In this document: one piece after another, positions 25,508-34,476 of the stretch | How positions within the stretch are numbered: position 1 is the first letter of the stretch | How the letters are laid out: each line of letters starts with the position of its first letter | Assembly: GCA_963711635.1 (NCBI GenBank) | Contig: CAVQEZ010000011.1 | Coordinates: forward strand, 98,470-162,469 | Length of the DNA stretch: 64,000 nucleotides | DNA from: CADEED01 sp963711635 | GTDB taxonomy: Bacteria > Pseudomonadota > Gammaproteobacteria > Steroidobacterales > Steroidobacteraceae | Direction: 5' to 3' | Position numbers and translations under genes: made by a program | Notes under the pieces: model-generated | Databases searched by the model: none | Told to the model about the DNA's origin: nothing | Seen by the model: only the letters and a program-made list of their open reading frames with translations

Positions 25508-27013
25508 TACCATGGCGCCGGCTTGTAATCCTTCAGGAACTGTCCCCACACATGCTCGCCGGTCAGCCGCCCGGCGAAGATCGGGTCCACGATCCGCGCC
25601 GCGCCGTCGATGATGTCCAGCGGCGGTGAGAAGCCGAGCTCGGCCTTGCGCGCCGCATGGACGGCGGGGTCCTCGTCGGTGATCCATCCGGTATCCACCG
25701 CGTTCATGTGGATGCCGTCCTTCACGAAGTCGGGCGCGCTGGTCCGCGTCATCATGTTCAGCGCCGCTTTCGCCATGTTGGTGTGCGCATGCTTGTCGGT
25801 CTTGGTGGCGCGATAGAACTGTCCCTCGATCGCGCTGACATTGACGATGTGCTTGTGAGCACCCGCCGTGCGCAGCATGAGCGGCTTGAGCCGCGCATTG
25901 AGGATGTACGGCGCAATGGCATTCACCAGTTGCACTTCCAGCAGCTCGGGTGTTTCGACTTCGTGCATGCGCAGGCGCCAGCTGTTCATCTCGCGCAGAT
26001 CGACTTGCTGCCGGTCCTCGTCGAAGCGATTCGCGGGGAAGAGCGCCTCGCCGCCGCGGTAATCCTCGTCCAGATAGCGTCGCTGCGAGAGCGCTGCGCT
26101 GTGCAGGAGTCCCTCGCCCTGGGTGTGTTCTGATGGCGCGGTGAGCGAGGTGGGTGCGTGCGACCCCGCCGAGCATCCTGCTCAACTCGTCATGACCCGC
26201 GAGCAGGCTGCGCAGGTCCGCCGGCAGCGCGGCGATCGACTCTGCTTCCCGCGCCAGCAGGTGTTGAAAGAATCCCGCCGGCCGACGCACCGTCTGGCAC
26301 GCGTTGTTGAGAATGTAGTCGAGGCGCGGCAGCCGTTCGGCGAGAAACCTCGTGAACAGTTCCACGCTCGGCGTGTGGCGCAGGTCCAGCCCGTGGATCT
26401 GCAGCCGTTCGCGATATGAGGAGAAATCCGGCTCTTGCGAATAGCGGTCGGCGGCATCGACCGGAAAGCGCGTGGTGACGATGACATGCGCGCCGGCGCG
26501 CAGTAGTTTGAGCGAGGCCTGGTAGCCGATCTTGACCCGCGCGCCGGTGATCAACGCGTACTGGCCGCTCAGATCCGCGGTCTGCTCGCGCTTGGCGTAG
26601 TTGAAGTCGCCACAGGGCTCGCACATGGAGTCGTAGTAGCGATGCACCTTGGCAAAGGGCTGCTTGCAGACGTAGCAATCGCGTTCTTGATTCAGTCGCG
26701 GCCGCTCATCGAGGTCTTCCGGCTTCGGCGGCTCCAGCCACAGCGGCGCAAAGACCGGTGAGCGGCGCTGAACGCGCAGCCCGGCCTGCTCGATGGCCTT
26801 GCGGTCATGCTCCTTCGCGGCTTCGCGTTCGGCGCGTCGAAAGGCCTTCGCCATCCTGACGAGATCGTGGCGCTCGGGCTTGGCGACGAGCCCGGCGAGC
26901 GTGAGCAGCTCGCGGCGCTGTTCCTGCGTGAGACGCGTGAGGTGCGAGCGATCCGCTTCGATCGCTCGAAGTACTCGTACGCACGCGCGCAGGTCGTCAT
27001 CGGAAATGTCCAT
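25507..27013 (-). CDS. Atypical short-chain dehydrogenase/reductase with N-terminal CxxC...CxxC region, one frameshift
   Basis: Protein of about 500 residues. The first 130 residues are helical and charged, then two Cys pairs (CYVCKQPF and MCEPCGD) form a likely zinc knuckle. A Rossmann domain follows with ALITGARVKIGYQASL as the nucleotide motif and LDYILNNAC. One single-base shift near 26160 joins the two parts and restores continuous sequence (ALFPANRFDEDRQQ). In the catalytic region, NVSAIEGQFYRATK is followed by HTNMAKAALNMM, which aligns with YxxxK but has Thr where Tyr is expected. The C-terminus (MNAVDTGWITDEDP) is SDR-like. Similar atypical SDRs are known in fungi; function is unknown. 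Confidence 0.75.
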
Positions 27014-27077
27014 GCGGGCATTGTATTGCTCGCAGCGGACTGCCTGCTGCTTGCCGCACAAGGCGAGGTCGAGCAGG

Positions 27078-27896
27078 ATGCCCACAATCGACATTTTCTC
27101 GAGAGTGAACGCCGCCGTGAGCATCAGAACCTTCTGCGCCAGCCTCGCTGTACTGCTGGTCGCCTGTGGCGGCGGGTCCGGCGATACGCAGCCCGGCGGC
27201 GCTGTTTCCACTCCGCCTGCTGCCACTACCGACATCGCGCTGCTGTTCATGGGCAACAGCCATACGGTCGCCAACGACCTCGCGACCATGGTGGCGGACA
27301 TGGTGCGCGCGGGTAAACCAGGCAAGACAGTCAGTTTGGCAGTGGCGCCCGGCGGCATGTTCCTCGAAGAGCGGCTGCACGATGCGCCGACCCTCGCACT
27401 GCTGCGCAGCCAGCCGTGGAGCCACGTGATCCTTCAGGCGCAGAAATACAGTACCAGCGGTCAGTTCTCATACTCCACGGCGGAGGCGAAAGAGCTCATT
27501 CGCATCAGCCGCGCGCAGCGCGCCGTGCCCGTGATGTTCCCCGAGTGGCCACGCAAGGACATCGACGAGACACAGCGGATCTACGATCTGCACGTGTCCA
27601 TCGCGCAAGTGGAGTCCGCCTGCGTTGCGCCGATCGGTCAGGCATGGGACCTCGCGCTGGCGCGCGATCCGTTGTTGACGCTGCATGCACCCGACGGCAA
27701 TCACTCCGCGCCAGCAGGTGCGTTTCTGGCTGCCCTGGTGCTGTACGCGACGATCACCGGGCAATCGCCGCTGGACCTTCCGCCGTTGCCGCAGTATCCG
27801 GTCGAGCTGTCGCTGCAGGAAACACTGCGTGGCATCGCCGCGGAAACAGTTCAGACCGTACCGCCACGGATGTGGTGCCCCGGAGATGCGATGTGA
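27078..27896 (+). CDS. SGNH-like hydrolase lipoprotein
   Basis: Lipoprotein of about 270 residues with lipobox LLVAC and a Gly-rich linker. The start may be ATG 27078 or GTG 27117; the latter gives a cleaner signal peptide (MSIRTFCASLAVLLVAC). The mature domain opens with ALLFMGNSHTVANDL, an SGNH block I-like motif with Ser as nucleophile. It ends with APDGNHSAPAGAFLAAL, holding the Asp-x-x-His pair. Likely a periplasmic esterase or acyl hydrolase. Its stop overlaps or abuts the next gene, so both are probably cotranslated. Divergent from the SDR. Confidence 0.68.
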   Translation: MPTIDIFSRVNAAVSIRTFCASLAVLLVACGGGSGDTQPGGAVSTPPAATTDIALLFMGNSHTVANDLATMVADMVRAGKPGKTVSLAVAPGGMFLEERLHDAPTLALLRSQPWSHVILQAQKYSTSGQFSYSTAEAKELIRISRAQRAVPVMFPEWPRKDIDETQRIYDLHVSIAQVESACVAPIGQAWDLALARDPLLTLHAPDGNHSAPAGAFLAALVLYATITGQSPLDLPPLPQYPVELSLQETLRGIAAETVQTVPPRMWCPGDAM

Positions 27897-27913
27897 TGTC
27901 AGGAGCGGGTTAC

Positions 27914-29683
27914 ATGCGTGCGGCCATCGCCACGATTCTGGTTTGCCTGTCCACCGCCTTGCGTGCTCAGACGGCGTTGCCGCCGGGTTACTGGACAGAG
28001 GCGCAGTCCGCCGAGATTCTCGCCAAGACCGCGGTCATCCGGATCGGCCCGTCTCTCGATGCGCTCGCGGATGCGGAACGCGGCACGGTCCAGGATCTCC
28101 TGGCGGTCGGCGCCCTCATGCAGCAGTTGTACGAGAGCTCGAGGCACGCCGAGGCCGCTGCCTCGCTGGAAAAACTGATGTCGCTTCATGAGCGTCTCGG
28201 CAAGCCGGTGGCCACCCGGAATCTGCTCGACCTGTACCGCCTGGACAAGGGCCCCATCGCAACCACGCTCGACAATCGGCGCGAGCCCTTCCTGCCGGTC
28301 GCGCGCGAGACGCCGGGCAAGAATGTCTATCCGGCAGGTGCAACGAGGGAGCAGGTAGATCGCTTCCTCGCACTCCATCCAGCGCAACGCGGCGAAATCC
28401 TCGCGGAGCGTTCCGTCGTGCGGCGCGCGACGCGCACGAACATCAATGCCGATATTGCGACGCTCGAGCGTTTCGCCCTGATCCGCGCACTGCATCCGGG
28501 CCGGCTCGAAAATCTCCAGGCACTGGCGAAGCGCGCTTCGCCGGATTCGTTCTACGCGGTGCCGTACGCCATCGCCTATCCACAGGAAATGACGCGCGCC
28601 TTCGCATTGCTGATGCGCGCGGCGGACAGGATCGAGCCCTCGGACCTCGAGTTCGCGAGGTACCTGCGCAATCGGGCCCGCGACCTCGTTTCGAACGACT
28701 ACGAGTCAGGCGACGCGTCCTGGGTAACCGGGCGCTTCGCACGTCTGAACGCGCAGATCGGAGCCTATGAAACCTACGACGACGCGCTTTTTGGCGTGAA
28801 GGCATTCCACAGCATGAGCATCCTGCTGCGTGACGAGGCCGCCACCGCGGAATTGCGCAAGGCGCTCGGCGGGATTCAGACCATCGAGGATGCGCTGCCG
28901 TACCAGCCACGCAAGCGAGTGCGCGACGATATTCCCGTCGGGGTCTACGACGTCATTGCCGATTTCGGCCAGGCGCGCAGCGTCAACACCGCGACCATCC
29001 TGCCGAACGACGCGCTGTTCTCACGGCGCTATGGCCGCACGATCCTGCTGCGCGCCAATATCATGAAGAATCCCGTGCTCTTCGCCGCCGACGAGCGTAT
29101 CTGGCGCGCCGCCACGGTCGACGTACATGCGAATGACTTCAAGCCCGAGGGAAATTTCCTGCGGACCTTGTGGCACGAGATCGGCCACTACCTGGGCCCG
29201 GATCGCGACGCCCAGGGACGCACGCTGGACGTGGCGCTTGCGAACCACGCGGATGCGATGGAGGAGATGAAGTCCGATCTCGTTTCGTTGTTCGCGCTGC
29301 GCCGCCTGCAACATCCATCGCTGCGCGCGATCCAGGCGAGCGGCATCCGGCGCACCTTGCAGAACGTCAAGCCCCGAAGCGACCAGCCTTACCAGACCAT
29401 GCAACTCGCGCAGTTCAACTGGTTTCTGGACAAGGGACTGTTGCGGGCGGACCCGGTGACCGCGCGGCTGACCATCGATTACGACCGTTACAGCGAGACG
29501 ATCGATTCACTACTGAAAGAAGTCCTGCGACTGCAGGTCGCTGGCGACGAGGCCGCCGCCGGCGCATTCTTCGCGCGGTGGACGACCTGGACGCCCGAGC
29601 TGCACGAGAAGCTCGCCGAGCGAATCCGTGCGGCCCAGGGCGCGCGCTTCCGAATCGTCAAGTACGCGGCCCTGGGTGAGTGA
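27914..29683 (+). CDS. Exported zinc peptidase related to dipeptidyl peptidase III (M49-like)
   Basis: A 589-residue exported protein. Start at MRAAIATILVCLSTALRA is preferred because AGGAG lies eight bases upstream; an earlier ATG (27896) is in frame. A zinc motif TLWHEIGHYLGP and, about 40 residues on, EEMKSDLVSLFAL correspond to the two metal motifs of M49-type peptidases. The bacterial motif here is HEIGH (HExxH) rather than the HExxxH of classical M49. It sits directly after the SGNH lipoprotein gene. A role in periplasmic peptide cleavage is inferred. Confidence 0.75.
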   Translation: MRAAIATILVCLSTALRAQTALPPGYWTEAQSAEILAKTAVIRIGPSLDALADAERGTVQDLLAVGALMQQLYESSRHAEAAASLEKLMSLHERLGKPVATRNLLDLYRLDKGPIATTLDNRREPFLPVARETPGKNVYPAGATREQVDRFLALHPAQRGEILAERSVVRRATRTNINADIATLERFALIRALHPGRLENLQALAKRASPDSFYAVPYAIAYPQEMTRAFALLMRAADRIEPSDLEFARYLRNRARDLVSNDYESGDASWVTGRFARLNAQIGAYETYDDALFGVKAFHSMSILLRDEAATAELRKALGGIQTIEDALPYQPRKRVRDDIPVGVYDVIADFGQARSVNTATILPNDALFSRRYGRTILLRANIMKNPVLFAADERIWRAATVDVHANDFKPEGNFLRTLWHEIGHYLGPDRDAQGRTLDVALANHADAMEEMKSDLVSLFALRRLQHPSLRAIQASGIRRTLQNVKPRSDQPYQTMQLAQFNWFLDKGLLRADPVTARLTIDYDRYSETIDSLLKEVLRLQVAGDEAAAGAFFARWTTWTPELHEKLAERIRAAQGARFRIVKYAALGE

Positions 29684-29717
29684 CCCGGTGGTCCGGCGGG
29701 GGTAAGGAGTCCCAAGA

Positions 29718-29749
29718 AAGTTGCGCGTATGAACAAGCTGGCGCAACTT
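29718..29749 (+). promoter_or_regulatory. Perfect hairpin just upstream of the pentapeptide-repeat start
   Basis: AAGTTGCGC (29718-29726) and GCGCAACTT (29741-29749) are exact complements around a 14-base loop, ending seven bases before the ATG at 29757. The helix occupies the place of the ribosome binding site. An out-of-frame ATG lies in the loop (29729). Confidence 0.4.
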
Positions 29750-29756
29750 CCACTTC

Positions 29757-30560
29757 ATGGAACCGAAGCGCCGTTGGGCTGCGTTCGCGGGAGCTGCACT
29801 TTCCTACCTTTTTACTTCGGCCGTCCTTGCCGAGGAGTGGCCGGGCTATGAGCGGCTGACGCGACAGCAATTGCTGGGCCGGCTGACGGAGTCGGGCACC
29901 GGACTTCCGTCGCTGTCCGGCAAGAACTTTTCCGGGCTGGATTTGTCTGGCATCGATTTCCGGCGCGCCAATCTTTCCGCCTCCGTGTTCAACAAGGCCA
30001 CGCTATCGGGCGCCAAGCTGGACGGCTGCAACCTCACCGTCAGTTTCCTGGAAGGGGCGAATCTTTCGGAAGCGTCCCTGACAAATGCAACGCTGTTCTC
30101 CGCGCAGCTGGCCGGCGCTGTGCTGACCGGGGCGGACCTCACGGGGGCGCGGCTGATCGGCGATCTGAGTCGCGTGGATTTGTCGCACGCAAGGCTTGTT
30201 CAGATGAATGCTGCCCCGGACATGAAAAACCAATCGATGGGCCTGATGCGCACGAACATCGTAAACGCGAAGGTGCGCGCTGCCGATTTGTCGGACTCCG
30301 ACTTCTCCCGCGCGGATCTGAGTTTCTCCGACTTTACCGACGCTCGAATGATTGGCACGAAGCTGGTACGCGCGGACTTCAGCGGTGCCGTACTCGCAGG
30401 CGCGGATCTGTCGGGCGCAGATTTGCGCGATGCGATACTGATAGACGCCGACCTGACGAACGCCAACCTCTCGAAAACGAATCTCGCGGGGGCACAACTT
30501 CGTGGCGTGAAGGGATTGAGCAGCGCCAGGCGTCCGGACACGCTGGGTCTTGATGACTAG
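29757..30560 (+). CDS. Exported pentapeptide-repeat protein
   Basis: A 267-residue protein with signal peptide ending near VLA-EE. From about residue 55 to 255 it follows the A(D/N)LXX pentapeptide rule in two blocks (GLDLSGIDFRRANLSASVF; ADLSDSDFSRADLSFSDF), which fold as a right-handed square beta-helix. A non-repeat interruption (APDMKNQSMGLMRTN) splits the helix. Such proteins can mimic nucleic acid or act as scaffolds; here export to the periplasm argues against a gyrase-protecting role. Confidence 0.87.
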   Translation: MEPKRRWAAFAGAALSYLFTSAVLAEEWPGYERLTRQQLLGRLTESGTGLPSLSGKNFSGLDLSGIDFRRANLSASVFNKATLSGAKLDGCNLTVSFLEGANLSEASLTNATLFSAQLAGAVLTGADLTGARLIGDLSRVDLSHARLVQMNAAPDMKNQSMGLMRTNIVNAKVRAADLSDSDFSRADLSFSDFTDARMIGTKLVRADFSGAVLAGADLSGADLRDAILIDADLTNANLSKTNLAGAQLRGVKGLSSARRPDTLGLDD

Positions 30561-30583
30561 ACCACCTCGGCAAATGAGAGGCG

Positions 30584-31615
30584 CTACGCCGTCGGGAACG
30601 GATTCCGCTCGGCAAACTGAGCCTGGTGCCAATAGGGATAAGTCCGCGTCTTGGCGCTCGCCGCCTCGAGCCGTGCAATCTGCGCCGGCGTGAGTGTCCA
30701 GCCGGTCGCGCCCAGATTCTCTTTCAACTGCGCCTCGTCGCGCGCGCCGATGATCACCGTCGTCACGCTCGGCCGGGACAGCACCCAGGCGATGGCAATC
30801 TGCGCCACGCTCTTGCCGGTTTCCGCCGCCACCGCGTCCAGCGCGTCGACGATGCGGTAAACCTGTTCGTCCTCCGCCGGCGGCGCGATCTGTGCAGTGG
30901 TGGCATCCTTGAGGCGGCTGACGGCGGGCGCCGCCTGTCCGCGCCGGAGTTTTCCGCCCAGCCGGCCCATGCCCAGCGGACTCCACACCACCGTGCCCAC
31001 GCCCTGGTCGAGGGCGAGCGGCATCAGCTCCCACTCGAATTCGCGGCCCAGCAGCGAGTAGTAAGCCTGGTGCGCGACGTGGCGCGCCCAGCCCCGACGC
31101 TCGGATATCGCGAGCGACTTCATCAGGTGCCAGCCCGAGAAATTCGAGCAGCCGATGTGACGGATCTTGCCCGCGCGCACGAAATCATTCAGCGTGCCCA
31201 GTGCCTCCTCGACCGGCGTCAGCGCATCGAAGCCGTGCAATTGATAGAGATCGATGTAGTCGGTGCCCAGGCGCCGCAGGCTGCCCTCGATCTGCTTGGT
31301 CAGGTGCTTGCGACCCGAGCCCACATCGTCCGGTGCGTCGCTGAACCGGAACGTGCCCTTGGTGGAGATGATGGCCTGGTGGCGCCGGCCCTTGATGGCC
31401 TGGCCGAGGATTTCCTCCGCCTGCCCGGCGGAGTAGATGTCGGCCGAGTCGAACATCGTGATTCCCGCCTCGAGGCACAGGTCCACGACGCGCGTGGCTT
31501 CCTTCACGCCGTTGGCGCCCCAGGCCTTGAAGACCGGCGCGTCGCCGAACGTCGCCGTGCCGAAGCTGAGCACCGGCACCTTCAGGTCTGAGCGGCCGAG
31601 TTGTCTGAGTTCCAT
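30584..31615 (-). CDS. Aldo/keto reductase
   Basis: A 343-residue NADPH-dependent reductase. Start chosen at MELRQLGRSDLKVPVLSFG, the standard N-terminus of the family. Key residues: FDSADIYSAGQAE with catalytic Asp and Tyr, IISTKGTFR with catalytic Lys, and LYQLHGFDALTPVEE with catalytic His. Cofactor segment VTTVIIGARDEAQLKENL is present. Closest to the YajO/Tas-like group. It converges on the pentapeptide gene with a short gap. Confidence 0.92.
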   Translation of the reverse strand: MELRQLGRSDLKVPVLSFGTATFGDAPVFKAWGANGVKEATRVVDLCLEAGITMFDSADIYSAGQAEEILGQAIKGRRHQAIISTKGTFRFSDAPDDVGSGRKHLTKQIEGSLRRLGTDYIDLYQLHGFDALTPVEEALGTLNDFVRAGKIRHIGCSNFSGWHLMKSLAISERRGWARHVAHQAYYSLLGREFEWELMPLALDQGVGTVVWSPLGMGRLGGKLRRGQAAPAVSRLKDATTAQIAPPAEDEQVYRIVDALDAVAAETGKSVAQIAIAWVLSRPSVTTVIIGARDEAQLKENLGATGWTLTPAQIARLEAASAKTRTYPYWHQAQFAERNPFPTA

Positions 31616-31638
31616 GGCCCCAGGATAGGCCAACAGTG

Positions 31639-32178
31639 TTAGCGCGGCGTGCCGAAATCCTGCACCCAGTAGATCCGCCCGCGCCCGCGGCCGACAGCCA
31701 GGCCGACGCCGATGTGCTGAAACCTGGAATCCATGATGTTCGCGCAGTGACCCGGGCTGGCCAGCCATCCGGCAACCGCTTCCTCCGCCGACTCGGGACC
31801 AAAGGCGATGTTCTCGCCGGTGAGTCGAGGCTGATAGCCGGCGCGCATCACGCGGTCCTTGGGCTGACTGCCGTCGGCGCCACGGTGATCAAAGAATTTT
31901 CTCCGCGCCATGTCGCGCGCGTGCCGGTCGGCCGCGTCGTTCAACTTCCCTGAAGAACTCAGCGGCGGGGCGGCGGCGAACCGCACGGAGCCGCACTTTC
32001 TGCCGTGGCTTCTCGCGACGTTGACCAGCTCCACGACGCGCGCGCGCACGGTGGTGCCGGACTCTCGTCCTACGACGGCATTGGCGGCAAGCGCACCCGA
32101 CGTCAGCGCGACGGCAGTCAGGACTGCGATGGCACGCAGCCGCGGTTTCCCGAACACCCGATGGAAGGCAGCGGACAT
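31639..32178 (-). CDS. CAP-domain (SCP/YkwD-like) secreted protein
   Basis: A 179-residue protein with a signal peptide ending near ALA-AN. The CAP fold shows ADRHARDMARRKFFDHRG, GENIAFGPESAEEAVAGW, SPGHCANIMDSRFQHIGVG and the final WVQDFG. The cleft His residues are in FFDHRG and SPGHC. Function of bacterial CAP proteins is unsettled. The gene is divergent from the extensin-like gene, with 46 bases between them. Confidence 0.9.
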   Translation of the reverse strand: MSAAFHRVFGKPRLRAIAVLTAVALTSGALAANAVVGRESGTTVRARVVELVNVARSHGRKCGSVRFAAAPPLSSSGKLNDAADRHARDMARRKFFDHRGADGSQPKDRVMRAGYQPRLTGENIAFGPESAEEAVAGWLASPGHCANIMDSRFQHIGVGLAVGRGRGRIYWVQDFGTPR

Positions 32179-32224
32179 GGTTGGCAGTATTCACCTATCG
32201 CGCTGAATCCCCTATGAATGACGC

Positions 32225-32926
32225 ATGCGCAGAGCCGCCATTGCCTGGACCTCATTGCTGCTGACGATCGCGGTTGGGCTCGTGGCGGTCCGCAACGAGT
32301 GGATCGAGGTTCCGCCGGACTGGTCACCCTGGAAACCGCTCGACGTCGCGGCAACTCCGAACTTCCTGACGCGCTACAAGCTCGCGCGACTCACGGGCGA
32401 TGCAGATCTTTGCCGCCAGGTCCTGCAACGCACGACGATGGAATACGAGCCGCTGACTGACCGCGTGACAGGCGCGGGCTGCGGATTCACGGACGCAGTG
32501 CTGGTTCTTCGGACTCCCACCGAGGTGGGAGAGGAATTCTCGATCACGTGCCGAACGGCGGTTTCGCTGGCGTTGTGGGAGCTGCATGTCCTGCAACCCG
32601 CCGCGCACAGGTATTTCGGGCAGCGGGTGAGACGCGTCGAGCATTTCGGAAGCTATTCCTGCCGCAACGTGTATGGGCGGCCCGATTCCACGCGCAGCAG
32701 GCACGCCACGGCGGAGGCCTGGGACGTGGCAGGTTTCGTGCTGGCCGACGGCCGGAGAATTCGCGTCGCGCGTGATTGGCCGGGCACGAATCCCGAGGCC
32801 GCATTCCTGCGCGAGCTGCGCGACGGGGCCTGCCGGTTTTTCGATGGCGTGCTGAGCCCGGATTACAACGCGGCCCATCACGACCATTTACACCTGGACC
32901 GCGGCCCCTATCGGATGTGCCGCTGA
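32225..32926 (+). CDS. Extensin-like C-terminal domain protein
   Basis: A 233-residue protein with one N-terminal transmembrane helix or signal anchor (residues 5-22). The extensin-like domain (about 70-233) includes TPTEVGEEFSITCRTAVSLALWE, SYSCRNVYGR, SRHATAEAWDVAGFVLADG and NAAHHDHLHLDRGP. The His, Asp and HDH residues resemble the zinc site of D-Ala-D-Ala carboxypeptidase/LAS peptidases, suggesting cell-wall hydrolysis. Four Cys could make disulfides. Confidence 0.86.
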   Translation: MRRAAIAWTSLLLTIAVGLVAVRNEWIEVPPDWSPWKPLDVAATPNFLTRYKLARLTGDADLCRQVLQRTTMEYEPLTDRVTGAGCGFTDAVLVLRTPTEVGEEFSITCRTAVSLALWELHVLQPAAHRYFGQRVRRVEHFGSYSCRNVYGRPDSTRSRHATAEAWDVAGFVLADGRRIRVARDWPGTNPEAAFLRELRDGACRFFDGVLSPDYNAAHHDHLHLDRGPYRMCR

Positions 32927-32946
32927 CGCCGGCTTGCCGGATTCCA

Positions 32947-33404
32947 TCAACTGAACAGCGTCTGGGCGATTTGTCGCGCGGTCGACAGATTCATCGCGTT
33001 GGCCAGGAGGTGATCCCGCAAGAAGGCTGGCGCGCGACCATACGCTCGAAACAAAGGCGTCAACCACCTGCTCGCAGGCGATGCAAGGTGCCGCGCTGGA
33101 TACCGAGTCCGCACTGACCCTCGACCACCTCGCCGTAATCGAGATCGAAGAGCGAGCGCCCCTGGATGGTCTGCGCCTGTATGCGCCGCACGGGCGCGCC
33201 GCATTCGATCGCGGCCTTCGATACGCCGAGCTTATCGAGCTGCCGCACGGCGGCCGGATGCAGGATCATGCCCGCTCCGCATGCTACGGGTGGATCGTTG
33301 CGTTCGAAATGCGTGATGCGGTGCCCTGAACGCCGCAGGTGAATGGCCGCGGCGATTCCTGCGATGCCATAGCCGACGATGGCAATGTCCAGAGTCCGTT
33401 GCAT
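32947..33404 (-). pseudogene. Internally deleted FAD-dependent monooxygenase
   Basis: The first 105 residues are a good FAD-binding N-terminus of the PHBH-type monooxygenase family: IAIVGYGIAGIAAAIHL (GxGxxG) and ERNDPPVACGAGMILHP. Directly after, near 33065, the sequence jumps to a C-terminal end in another frame (LFRAYGRAPAFLRDHLLANA, ending IAQTLFS). About 250 residues, including the substrate domain, are missing. The start overlaps the desaturase stop region, so it was the last gene of the desaturase operon. Confidence 0.7.
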
Positions 33405-33406
33405 GA

Positions 33407-34462
33407 TCAACGCAGGATGGACGTGGCATCGTCCGCCACCGGCGTGATGCCTTGACGGGGCGGCAGCACCTGGGGTGTTTGTATCTGGCTGGCCAGGCCG
33501 ACACGCGCCAGCCAGCAGATGAACAGAAATCCGATGTCGACCTGTCCCGGATACAGCCCGTGCCGCGCCGAAGCGGGAAACGCATGATGATTGTTGTGCC
33601 AACTCTCGCCCATGGAGGGAATGGCCGCCCATGGAACGTTGTGCGCCTGGATCGCACCGTTGTCGACATGCCAGCTCTGCGGGCCATGCGAATGGCAGAT
33701 GTAGCCGACGAACCAGTGCATCGACACTCCGGTGGTGACGCGCACGCAAACACCCCACACCAGCCACGGAATTCCGCCCAGTAGATAGAGCAGAACTCCA
33801 ACGGGCAGCTGCTGCAACATCCAGGTGCGCTGCAGGAATCGATAGAAGCGATCGTCGCCGATTCCCGGCCCTGGATCGAATCCGGGAGGGTGATCGAGTT
33901 TCAGGCGACAGTGCAGATTCCAGAACGCGTCTTTCAGCATGCCCTGGCCGTGCCTTAAATACGGGTGACAGTCCGGTTGCCGCTGCGCCCAGTCCCGGAA
34001 GTCATGCGATTGAATGACCCAGAAGGGGCCTTGCATGCCCACCAGCGTGCCCGACCACACCAGCATGTGCTCGAGCCACTTGGGACATTGAAACGTGCGA
34101 TGAATGAGACGCCGGTGAAATCCCACCGAGTGGCCCGTGCACATCGTCAATGCCAGCAGTCCGACGAAGACCGCGAACGCGCTCCAGGTGAAGTATCGCG
34201 GTGCCAGGACTATCGCCGCGACCAGCATTGCTCCATTCCAGAGCGAACGCCATGGATCCCAGGTCACGACGCCCGCCATCGGATCGGCATGCGGATCGAT
34301 CCGCAGTGAATTGACCTTGTACGGACCGGTTGCGGAATCATTCAGCGCGTTGGATTGCACGATTGCCTGCCTGTTCTTGTTCTGTCCGCGGCCAAGAGTC
34401 TCCGCGGAGCACACTGCCGGCTTCCTCGATGATCCGTGAGCACCAAAAAGATTCGGCGTCAC
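33407..34462 (-). CDS. Membrane acyl-CoA desaturase (delta-9 type)
   Basis: Di-iron fatty acid desaturase of the inner membrane. His boxes: GHSVGFHRRLIH, QSHDFRDWAQRQ (variant second box) and ESWHNNHHAFP. Hydrophobic helices lie around residues 80-125 and 225-265. The called frame begins with GTG at 34462; the first 60 residues are poorly typical and the real start may be nearer MAGVVTWDPW (34279). It follows the AraC regulator by 14 bases and is followed by the deleted FAD enzyme. Confidence 0.87.
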   Translation of the reverse strand: MTPNLFGAHGSSRKPAVCSAETLGRGQNKNRQAIVQSNALNDSATGPYKVNSLRIDPHADPMAGVVTWDPWRSLWNGAMLVAAIVLAPRYFTWSAFAVFVGLLALTMCTGHSVGFHRRLIHRTFQCPKWLEHMLVWSGTLVGMQGPFWVIQSHDFRDWAQRQPDCHPYLRHGQGMLKDAFWNLHCRLKLDHPPGFDPGPGIGDDRFYRFLQRTWMLQQLPVGVLLYLLGGIPWLVWGVCVRVTTGVSMHWFVGYICHSHGPQSWHVDNGAIQAHNVPWAAIPSMGESWHNNHHAFPASARHGLYPGQVDIGFLFICWLARVGLASQIQTPQVLPPRQGITPVADDATSILR

Positions 34463-34476
34463 GCCGGATCAACGAG

